Assembly (NCBI GenBank): GCA_005884255.1
Contig: VBDL01000088.1
Span: 1-5,540 of the forward strand
DNA: 5,540 bases
Source of the DNA: Betaproteobacteria bacterium
Lineage (GTDB): Bacteria > Pseudomonadota > Gammaproteobacteria > Burkholderiales > Burkholderiaceae_C
Reading direction: 5' to 3'
Below the pieces are notes generated by a model. That model saw nothing but the letters and a program-made list of their open reading frames with translations. It was not told where the DNA came from and did no database searches. Shown here piece after piece: positions 1-5,141 of this stretch; within the stretch, counting starts at the first letter, position 1, and each line of letters opens with the position of its first letter. A program made the translations under genes and the position numbers.

Positions 1-557
1 ACGCGATGCAGTTGATCTTCGACGAGCTGCAGGTGGCGCTGGCGCTGGACGACAACGACAGCGACACCCACCGCATCCTCGCCGCGGTGAGCCTGACGCG
101 GCACGAGTTCGACGCCGCGATACGCCACCAGCAGCGCGCACTGAGCCTCAACCCGAACGACGACCTGGTGGTCGTGCAGCAGGGCGAGATCCTCACGTGG
201 ATCGGCCAGGCGCAGGACGGCATCGAGTGGATCCGCAAGGCCATGCGCTTGAATCCGTATCACCCCGAGCGCTTCTGGAACCACCTCGGCCGCGCCTACT
301 TCGTCGCGCGGCGCTATGGCGAAGCGCTGGAGGCCTTCCAGCGCATCAGCGTGCCCGACGTGACGCAGCATGCGTTCCTCGCGGCCTGCCACGCCCGGCT
401 CGGCGATGCGGCCGGCCAGGCAGAACATGTGCGCGCGGTCCTGGCTGCCATGCCGACGTTCCACGCGGACGAGCACCTGACAACGCTGCACTACAAGCGC
501 GAGGCCGATCGCGAGCATCACCGCGAGTGCCTGCTGAATGCGGGCTTCGCCGCCTGA
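1..557 (+). CDS. TPR-repeat protein, C-terminal part (probably of an adenylate/guanylate cyclase-TPR protein), 5' end outside window
   Basis: The reading frame is open to the left window edge (first full codon at 3), so the ATG at 6 is probably internal and only about 184 C-terminal residues are seen. Counting from that ATG, three helix-turn-helix repeats of TPR type are visible at about residues 18-52, 53-88 and 89-118, each ending in the usual pattern (RALSLNPND, KAMRLNPYHPE, EALEAFQRI), followed by a degenerate fourth at about 120-155. TPR domains are protein-interaction scaffolds. The combination NPYHPERFWNHLGRAYF plus a C-terminal stretch of the form DREHHRECLLNAGF is what I associate with class III adenylate/guanylate cyclases carrying a TPR tail, often with a TolB-like segment. 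The cyclase domain would lie upstream, so this assignment is an inference; another TPR regulator is possible. The TGA stop at 555-557 is also the first triplet of the inverted repeat that follows. The gene converges on the response-regulator gene. Confidence 0.85.
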   Translation, partial: AMQLIFDELQVALALDDNDSDTHRILAAVSLTRHEFDAAIRHQQRALSLNPNDDLVVVQQGEILTWIGQAQDGIEWIRKAMRLNPYHPERFWNHLGRAYFVARRYGEALEAFQRISVPDVTQHAFLAACHARLGDAAGQAEHVRAVLAAMPTFHADEHLTTLHYKREADREHHRECLLNAGFAA

Positions 558-634
558 AATGGACCACCCCCGAAGCGCCTTCGGCGCTCCCCCTCAAGGG
601 GGCGGCCGCAGGCCGTAGGGGGTGGTTCATTTCA
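555..634. repeat. Cloverleaf-like intergenic inverted repeat between convergent genes
   Basis: The outer arms are 555-571 (TGAAATGGACCACCCCC) and 618-634. They match as an inverted repeat over 17 bp with one mismatch, which is a G-U pair (562/627) in the + strand RNA. Inside are three perfect small hairpins: AGCGCC-TTC-GGCGCT (574-588), CCCCC-TCAA-GGGGG (589-602) and CGGCC-GCA-GGCCG (603-615). The element fills the whole gap between the + strand TPR gene and the - strand regulator gene and could act as a bidirectional transcription end or mRNA-stabilising structure. Sequences of this style, with CCACCCCCGAAGCGC and CCCCCTCAAGGGGG, are familiar to me as dispersed intergenic repeats in Burkholderiales genomes; that is memory, not a search. 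There is no U-tract typical of an intrinsic terminator. Confidence 0.85.
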
Positions 635-1426
635 CATCGGCTTGAAGAGATGCGCGTACAGGCGGCTGGCGGTGAGCTTCTCGGGCCGGCCGCGCAAGCT
701 GAGATGCATCTTGCCCGCTTCGTCGCGCGTGGCGCTCGTCACCATGCGTGCCTGCACCACGGTGCCGCGGTGGATCTGCCAGAACTTCGTTTCATCGAGC
801 TGCGGCAGCAGCTCGCGCAGCGACAGGCGGATCAGGTGCTCCTTGTCGGCGGTGACCACGCGCACGTACCTGTCTGCGGCCTCGAAGTAGATCACTTCGT
901 CCAGCGGCACGAAATGCACGGTGGCGCCGACGCCGGCCTGGATGACCTCCAGCTTCGGCGCGGCGAAGGTTGGCGCAGCGGAGCCGAGCAGCGCGCGCAG
1001 CTGGTCGACGGCCTGCTGCATCGCCTGTGGCGCCTCGCGCGCAGCGAGCTGGCGCTGCAGGCGCGCGCAGCATTGCGCCAGGCGCTCGGGCTCCACGGGC
1101 TTGAGGAGATAGTCCACCGCCTGCGCGGCGAAGGCCTGCACCGCGTACTGGTCGTAGGCGGTGATGAAGACGAGCAGCGGGAAGGGCGTGCCGTCCTCCG
1201 GCCAGTCCTCGGCCAGCGCCTGCGCAACCTCCAGGCCGCTCATCCCCGGCATGCGGATGTCGAGGAAGCACAGCGCGGGTTTCAGCTGCAAGGCCTGCTG
1301 CAGGGCTTGCGCGCCCTCACCCACGCTGGCGACGATACGCAGCTCGGGCCAGGTCTCGGCGAGCTCGGCCTGCAGCGAGGCGCTGAGCAGCGGTTCGTCT
1401 TCGGCGATGAGGGCGGTGGGCGTCAT
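632..1426 (-). CDS. LytTR-family DNA-binding response regulator
   Basis: This 264-residue protein has an N-terminal receiver domain (about 1-125) and a C-terminal LytTR DNA-binding domain (about 158-264). Receiver residues are all present: the acidic pocket E9-D10-E11, the phospho-accepting D56 within LDIRMPGMSG, T89 in FITAYDQYA, and K109-P110 in DYLLKP. The LytTR part shows IYFEAADRYVRVV, HLIRLSLRELLPQL, FWQIHRGTVVQ and the final LYAHLFKPM. It is expected to be a cytoplasmic transcription factor phosphorylated by the kinase encoded just upstream. The start was chosen because ATG 1426-1424 overlaps the kinase stop TGA 1425-1423 (ATGA) and gives MTPTALIAEDEP, a normal receiver beginning. The Shine-Dalgarno sequence before it is weak, so translation is probably coupled to the kinase. 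The same frame stays open far upstream, but only this part matches a protein family. Its stop codon (632-634) is the end of the 555-634 inverted repeat. Regulated genes are unknown. Confidence 0.96.
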   Translation of the reverse strand: MTPTALIAEDEPLLSASLQAELAETWPELRIVASVGEGAQALQQALQLKPALCFLDIRMPGMSGLEVAQALAEDWPEDGTPFPLLVFITAYDQYAVQAFAAQAVDYLLKPVEPERLAQCCARLQRQLAAREAPQAMQQAVDQLRALLGSAAPTFAAPKLEVIQAGVGATVHFVPLDEVIYFEAADRYVRVVTADKEHLIRLSLRELLPQLDETKFWQIHRGTVVQARMVTSATRDEAGKMHLSLRGRPEKLTASRLYAHLFKPM

Positions 1427-2484
1427 GGGGCGGGCGGATCGAGGGGCAGGGTGATGCGCGCGAGCGTACCGCCGTCGGGCAGCGCGTCGATCGAGAAGCG
1501 GGCGCGCTCGCCGTACAAGGCGTGCAGCCGCTCGCGCACCTGGCGCAGGCCGAACTGCGTGCCCGGGCCGTTGCTCTCGGCCGCGCCCAGGCCGAGGCCG
1601 GAGTCGCGCACGCTCAAGGCGAGCAGGCCATCGTGCCGCTCGGCCGTGACGTCGATGTGGCCGCCCTCGACCTTGGGCTCGAGGCCGTGCTTCACCGCGT
1701 TCTCCACCAGCGGCTGCAGCAGCAGCGGTGGCACGGGCAGGTCGCGCAACTCGTCGGGCAGCGTGAGCTGCGTCGACAGGCGGCTGCCCATGCGCACCGA
1801 CATCAGCTCGAGGTAATCGTCCAGCCGCTCGAACTCCGCGGCCAGCGAATGCGACGCGCTGCGTGACGCGGTGAGGGTGGCGCGCAGGAAGGCGATCAGC
1901 CGGTCGAGCATGGCCTGCGCACGGGCGGGGTCCATTGCGATCAGCACGCGCAGGTTGGCCAGCGTGTTGAACAGCATGTGCGGCTCGAGCTGCGACTGCA
2001 GCAGGCTCAGGCGTGCCAGCGTGGCATCGCGCTCGGCGGCGGCGAGCTTCTCGCGGTCGGCCAGCGCCTTGCCGCGCGAGTAGAAATAGTAGGTTGCCAC
2101 CGTGGAGGCGCCGATCGTGAAGGCGATCGCGCTGCGCAGCCGCCGCGGCGACTGCGACAGGAAAGTCCAGTTCGAGCAGCCGCAGTAGAGGTTGCCGACC
2201 TGCGAGCCGACGATCCAGCCGACGACGATGGCCCCGGCGATCAGCGGCAGCGCGCGTGACCAGCTCGGCCAGGCATGGCCGGGCTCGCAGAGCAGGATGC
2301 GGCCGGCCTCGATGATGGACCAGATCGACAGGCCGATCGCCTGGTTGTAGACGAGCTCGACGTCCCAGTGCTCGGTACCGTTGGCCATCAGCGACAGGCC
2401 CCACAGCAAGGTGTTGAACAACGCGACCTGCAGGCCGTGACGCAGCACATGCTGCCAGGTGAAGGTGCTGTGGGACAGGTACAC
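1423..2484 (-). CDS. LytS/YehU-type membrane sensor histidine kinase
   Basis: This is a 353-residue kinase. Four hydrophobic segments lie at about residues 17-33, 47-65, 78-97 and 116-135, then a charged coiled linker (137-163), a His_kinase dimerisation/phosphorylation region with H169 in QLEPHMLFNTLANL, and a GHKL ATPase domain with the N-box around N262 (PLVENAVKHG), a G-box at D294-G300 (DSGLGLG) and a second glycine loop at 306-313. It should autophosphorylate on H169 and pass phosphate to D56 of the LytTR regulator whose gene overlaps its stop by ATGA. The signal is unknown. The predicted periplasmic loop between helices 3 and 4 carries Cys101-Gly-Cys103. The start is the first possible one after an in-frame TAA: GTG at 2484, with no evident Shine-Dalgarno sequence, 18 nt after the stop of the membrane-protein gene, which suggests reinitiation or coupling. 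Kinase identity is firm; the exact start is less so. Confidence 0.95.
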   Translation of the reverse strand: MYLSHSTFTWQHVLRHGLQVALFNTLLWGLSLMANGTEHWDVELVYNQAIGLSIWSIIEAGRILLCEPGHAWPSWSRALPLIAGAIVVGWIVGSQVGNLYCGCSNWTFLSQSPRRLRSAIAFTIGASTVATYYFYSRGKALADREKLAAAERDATLARLSLLQSQLEPHMLFNTLANLRVLIAMDPARAQAMLDRLIAFLRATLTASRSASHSLAAEFERLDDYLELMSVRMGSRLSTQLTLPDELRDLPVPPLLLQPLVENAVKHGLEPKVEGGHIDVTAERHDGLLALSVRDSGLGLGAAESNGPGTQFGLRQVRERLHALYGERARFSIDALPDGGTLARITLPLDPPAP

Positions 2485-2502
2485 GATGGGCCGGATTGTG
2501 CG

Positions 2503-3018
2503 TTAGGCGAGCACCGAGGCCGTGTCCGAGGAACCCATCGCCAGCTTCCACAACCGCATCGCACGGCCGAGGAACACGCCGCTGAAGGCGCCGTACATCG
2601 CGGCGATCGGCAGCGCGAAGCTGAGTTCCTGCGCCATGTCCGGCGCCGAGGCCAGCGTCACGCCGGCGGCGAACTTGGTGCAGAAGATGCCCATCATCAG
2701 CACCAGCGGCACCGGGCTGCCGGGCAGCGAGAAGCGGCGCGTGCGTGCATCGTAGGCGGTGCCGGCGGGCAGCTCCGATGTGGTCACGGCCACACAGGCC
2801 AGCGCCACGGCGAGCGCCCACGCGAGCAGCGCGAGCGGCTGCGTCGGGAAACCGGAGACGACGCCGTAGAACGACAGACCGAGGAAGGCCAGCGGCAGCA
2901 GCGACGCGCGGCCGAAGCCAACGCTGCGCGCGACGAACTGCTTGATGCCGACATACACGAGCACGAAGAACAGCACGAACACCCAGCGGGGGGTGTGAAC
3001 GAGGATCTGCATCAACAT
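2503..3018 (-). CDS. Five-helix small membrane protein, DUF6622-like
   Basis: This predicted inner-membrane protein of 171 residues is almost wholly hydrophobic, with likely membrane segments at about 11-28, 38-57, 61-79, 103-122 and 133-154 and a polar loop (81-102, ELPAGTAYDARTRRFSLPG) between segments 3 and 4. The opening MLMQILVHTPRWV and the overall shape resemble proteins I recall as DUF6622, common in Burkholderiales; no biochemical function is known. The start at ATG 3018 is supported by a strong ribosome binding site, AAGGAG at 3031-3026, seven bases upstream. An in-frame ATG further upstream (3105) lacks such a site and would add an unrelated Arg/Pro-rich stretch. It is the first gene of the probable operon with the kinase and LytTR regulator, only 18 nt before the kinase start and in the same reading frame. 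A role as signal input partner or target of that system is an inference from position. Confidence 0.88.
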   Translation of the reverse strand: MLMQILVHTPRWVFVLFFVLVYVGIKQFVARSVGFGRASLLPLAFLGLSFYGVVSGFPTQPLALLAWALAVALACVAVTTSELPAGTAYDARTRRFSLPGSPVPLVLMMGIFCTKFAAGVTLASAPDMAQELSFALPIAAMYGAFSGVFLGRAMRLWKLAMGSSDTASVLA

Positions 3019-3025
3019 GGTGGCG

Positions 3026-3031
3026 CTCCTT
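3026..3031 (-). promoter_or_regulatory. Strong ribosome binding site of the membrane-protein/kinase/regulator operon
   Basis: On the - strand AAGGAG (3031-3026) is followed by seven bases and ATG (3018-3016). It decides the start of the membrane-protein gene and is the best Shine-Dalgarno match among the - strand gene starts in the window. Confidence 0.85.
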
Positions 3032-3097
3032 GGAAGTGGGGTTCGATGGAGCGCATGGTGCGGGCCAGGACCCGCGGGCGCGAGCGGGATGCGACGA

Positions 3098-3131
3098 AAC
3101 GGCACTGATGAGCGCGAGACGTCGTGAACGG
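3098..3131 (-). promoter_or_regulatory. Candidate LytTR/AlgR-like binding boxes (two direct CCGTT repeats)
   Basis: Reading the - strand, TTCCGTTCACGAC (box CCGTT at 3131-3127) is followed 29 bp later by TGCCGTTTCGTC (box at 3102-3098). LytTR regulators such as AlgR bind elements resembling CCGTTCGTC, so the second box is a near match with one extra T. The site lies about 80 bp upstream of the operon start, which would fit autoregulation. The 29-bp spacing is larger than the roughly two-turn spacing usual for paired LytTR sites, so this is a tentative call. Confidence 0.3.
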
Positions 3132-3135
3132 AAGC

Positions 3136-4401
3136 CTAGAACGCCCAGCTCGCCGCGATCACGCCGACTCGGCGCTGCGGCAGTTGCGACATCAGCGCAT
3201 CGGCGGGGCCGCCGTAGACGCGCAACGCGACATTGAGCTTCAGCCGATCGCCCTGCCACTGCACGGCCGCGGTAATGGCGTGGCCGCGGTCGGCCGGTGT
3301 GATCAGCGCATCGAGCGACAGCAGCCAGTGCTCCGGCTGCCAGGCCGCACGCACGAAGAGGTTGTCGCGCCGCAGGCTGGTCGATGCGAACGGCGTCGCC
3401 TGCCAGGCGAGATTGCCGGCGATCGCCTGCGGCGGCGGGCCGGCGAGCGTGACCAGTGCACGGTTGCGCGCACGCCAGGCGTCCCAGTCGGCATCGGCGA
3501 GCGTCGTGCCGTCGTGCCAGAACTCGACCAGCAGGCTCTGCTGCTGCTGGCCGGTCCAGTTCGCGCCGAGCAGCCATTGCGCGGTGCCGCCGAGCGTGGA
3601 CTGTTGCCACGGGTTGGCCGACGAGAGCAGCGGGCCGCTGCGCATCGTCCAGCCGTCGTGCCGCTGCAGCACGCGTGCCGACGCATGCAGCTCCAGCTCG
3701 TCGCCCGCCACCCAGGCGAGCGCGGCGCCGAGGCTGGCCTGCGTATGCTGGCCCCAGCGGCCAAAGAGGTAGCCGTCGAGCGCGCCGCTGCGGCGGTACC
3801 AGCGCGCCGCCAGCGCGCTCTCGCGGGCGCCGCGCTGCGCGTCGTCGTCGTCGCGTGTTCGCTGCGGGTTGACCCACAGCAGCGAGGCCGCATCATCGGC
3901 GCCGAAGTGCTCCAGCTGCAGCAGCGGCCGGCCTTCCGGCGTCACTGTCAGCAAGGTGCGGCGCTCCTCCTGCTGCACGAAGTCGTTGGGCCGAAAGCCG
4001 TAGCCCACGTCCCAGCCGACGATCTTCTTGCCGACGCTCGCCTGCCAGCTGCCGAAGTCGGCCGATCCGTAGAGCTCGTTGGCACGCGTCAGGCTGCGCG
4101 TGGGGCCGCCTTCCGGATGCTCGCCACCGAGCAGCACATTGGCGCTTGCCGACAGGGACTTGATCGGCGCATGCCAGGTGCCGCGCAACTCGGCTTCGAG
4201 CGATGCGCTGCTCGGCGAAGCAGGGGCGATGCCTGCGGCATTGGCGTCGCGGGCGTCCCAGCGCAGCCGCAGCTCGCCGGAGGCCGTGTCGTCGGCCATC
4301 GCCGCGTGGCATGCGACCAGAAGTAGGGTGGGCTTCAGCCCACCGAGCAGCCGGCCGAGGTTCCATGGTGGGCTGAAGCCCACCCTACGGTGCTGCGGCA
4401 T
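3136..4401 (-). CDS. Predicted outer-membrane beta-barrel protein with REP-encoded N-terminus
   Basis: This 421-residue protein probably has a signal peptide of 36 residues (short hydrophobic core TLLLVAC, c-region HAAMA, cleavage before Asp37-Asp38). The mature part is rich in alternating polar/hydrophobic strands with many Trp, Tyr and Arg residues (e.g. ELRLRW, SLLVEFWHDG, AITAAVQWQGDRLKLNVALRV) and ends in AASWAF; a terminal Phe is typical of proteins inserted by the BAM machinery. A segment at about 123-148 (VGKKIVGWDVGYGF, then RPNDFVQQEERR) recalls DUF1302/alginate-export-like barrels, but I cannot name the family. The start ATG 4401 is 4 bp after the LolA-like gene stop; an in-frame stop just upstream and the lack of other good starts support it, although the Shine-Dalgarno sequence is poor. 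A 66-bp inverted repeat (4323-4388) lies within codons 5-27. Context suggests it is the outer-membrane part of an export route with the LolA-like protein and ABC permease. Confidence 0.85.
   Translation of the reverse strand: MPQHRRVGFSPPWNLGRLLGGLKPTLLLVACHAAMADDTASGELRLRWDARDANAAGIAPASPSSASLEAELRGTWHAPIKSLSASANVLLGGEHPEGGPTRSLTRANELYGSADFGSWQASVGKKIVGWDVGYGFRPNDFVQQEERRTLLTVTPEGRPLLQLEHFGADDAASLLWVNPQRTRDDDDAQRGARESALAARWYRRSGALDGYLFGRWGQHTQASLGAALAWVAGDELELHASARVLQRHDGWTMRSGPLLSSANPWQQSTLGGTAQWLLGANWTGQQQQSLLVEFWHDGTTLADADWDAWRARNRALVTLAGPPPQAIAGNLAWQATPFASTSLRRDNLFVRAAWQPEHWLLSLDALITPADRGHAITAAVQWQGDRLKLNVALRVYGGPADALMSQLPQRRVGVIAASWAF
4323..4388. repeat. GTAG-headed REP doublet (REPIN/BIME-like) inside the barrel gene
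   Basis: Two perfect 22-bp copies stand in inverted orientation at 4323-4344 and 4367-4388, separated by 22 bp. Each copy is a GTAG tetranucleotide followed by GGTGGGCTTCAGCCCACC, itself an 8-bp stem with a 2-base loop. The GTAG heads face outwards. This matches the known architecture of repetitive extragenic palindromes mobilised by RAYT (TnpA-REP) transposases, which recognise a GTAG/GGAG head plus hairpin. I also recall the motif GGTGGGCTTCAGCCCACC as a dispersed repeat in several proteobacteria. Total length is 66 bp, a multiple of three, so the barrel frame stays open through it. No transposase gene is in the window. Confidence 0.9.
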
Positions 4402-4405
4402 CCCG

Positions 4406-5134
4406 TCAATCCAGCGCCGGATTGCGCGCCAGGAACATCGGGTTCAGCCACGCCTCGGGCACCGCCTTCGCGTTGCGCGACACATAGCGCACGCGCGTTT
4501 CCTTGTGGTTGCTCAGCTGGTCGAGCAGCACCATCTCGGTCACCATCGCCGGCGCGGCGGGCTTGTCGAACACGAAGCGTGCCTGCTTGGCCAGCTTGTC
4601 GGACTGCACGTACAGATCGGCCTTGATCGGCTCGTGCCGCGCCTTGCCGAGCCACAGCTCGATGCGCTGGTAGCTCACGCCCTTGCGCGTGGCATTGAGG
4701 CTCAGGTGCACGCAACTTTGTTCACCACACTTGTCCTCGCCGACCACCGTGCCGGCGTAGTCCTCCGACCAGCTCATCGTCGCGATGTCGCCGGTCGACG
4801 CGTCGCCGAGCAGTTTCTGCGACGGCGTGATGCGCAGCGGCCGCTGGCTGCCGGGCATCAGCAGCCAGAAGTCGTCGCCCAGCATCAGCACCTTCTGCCC
4901 GGCCTCGGCCGGCGAGCGCATCAGCACCAGCGACTTGTGCTGCGCCTGCGCGAACACGGTGTAGCGCCGCTCCTTGTCGGGCGAGCCGTCGCGGTTGAGC
5001 ACGCTCACCTGCGTCTCGACCTGCAGGTTGTCCTGGCCGGTGCGGTAGGCATCGGCCGCCTTCAGCAGCTGCGCCACTTCGTCGGCGTGGGCGGCGCTCG
5101 CGGCGAGCGCGAGCAGGCAAAGCAGTTTCTTCAT
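4406..5134 (-). CDS. LolA-like periplasmic protein (outer membrane lipoprotein-sorting protein family, COG2834/PF17131-type)
   Basis: This 242-residue protein has a clear Sec signal peptide, MKKLLCLLALAASAAHA, with cleavage expected after Ala17. The mature protein fits the LolA/LppX-like fold family annotated as outer membrane lipoprotein-sorting protein: KVLMLGDDFWLLMPGSQRPL (81-100), RITPSQKLLGDASTGDIATM (101-120), SWSEDY and a C-terminal strand set with ELWLGK and ARFVFDK. Such proteins bind acyl chains in a half-barrel and carry lipid or lipoprotein cargo across the periplasm. Cys136 and Cys141 (KCGEQSC) could form a disulfide. The start ATG 5134 is preceded by GAGGA that overlaps the permease stop TGA (7-bp gap between genes), and it begins exactly at the signal peptide. 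It is not the housekeeping lolA by context: it sits between an FtsX-type permease and a barrel protein, as a dedicated chaperone would. Confidence 0.92.
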   Translation of the reverse strand: MKKLLCLLALAASAAHADEVAQLLKAADAYRTGQDNLQVETQVSVLNRDGSPDKERRYTVFAQAQHKSLVLMRSPAEAGQKVLMLGDDFWLLMPGSQRPLRITPSQKLLGDASTGDIATMSWSEDYAGTVVGEDKCGEQSCVHLSLNATRKGVSYQRIELWLGKARHEPIKADLYVQSDKLAKQARFVFDKPAAPAMVTEMVLLDQLSNHKETRVRYVSRNAKAVPEAWLNPMFLARNPALD

Positions 5135-5141
5135 GATGTCC

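Larger units (their letters stand above)
3019..3135. other. Intergenic region between the barrel gene and the two-component operon
   Basis: This 117-bp gap has both flanking genes on the - strand. It holds the AAGGAG site, two direct CCGTT boxes (- strand, at 3131-3127 and 3102-3098) and a short GC hairpin (3060-3075, GCGGGT/GCCCGC type, with a G-T closing pair and no T-run). It is the natural place for a promoter for the downstream operon, but I see no convincing -35/-10 pair. Continuous transcription from the barrel gene is therefore not excluded. Confidence 0.5.

Noticed and set aside
555..634. tRNA-like gene suggested by the cloverleaf shape
   Set aside because: The outer stem is 17 bp, not 7; there is no T-loop GTTCRA motif, anticodon arm or CCA end; the hairpin loops are only 3-4 nt.
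197..1816. Long + strand open frame (539 codons) opposite the kinase and regulator
   Set aside because: Low-complexity Arg/Gly/Ala-rich translation without domains, antisense to two clearly real genes and overlapping the TPR gene.
3060..3075. Intrinsic terminator after the barrel gene (short GC hairpin)
   Set aside because: The stem is six pairs at most, including a G-T pair, and is not followed by a T-run; it also lies about 60 bp past the stop, close to the next gene start.
3019..3105. Upstream extension of the small membrane-protein gene to ATG 3105
   Set aside because: The added residues are Pro/Arg-rich and unlike a membrane-protein N-terminus, while ATG 3018 has AAGGAG at ideal distance.
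632..3877. A 1081-codon open frame on the - strand
   Set aside because: Only the last 264 codons (from ATG 1426) match a protein family. The upstream part overlaps the kinase, membrane-protein and barrel genes in another frame and is Arg/Ala-rich, as expected of a GC-rich shadow frame.
3124..4326. Long + strand open frame (400 codons) opposite the barrel gene
   Set aside because: Antisense shadow with no recognisable motif, signal peptide or ribosome binding site; the opposite strand has the signal peptide, strand pattern and C-terminal Phe.
5117..5134. Lipoprotein signal in the LolA-like protein (Cys6)
   Set aside because: Cys6 is inside the hydrophobic core, too close to the N-terminus for a lipobox; the AHA cleavage site at residues 15-17 fits signal peptidase I.
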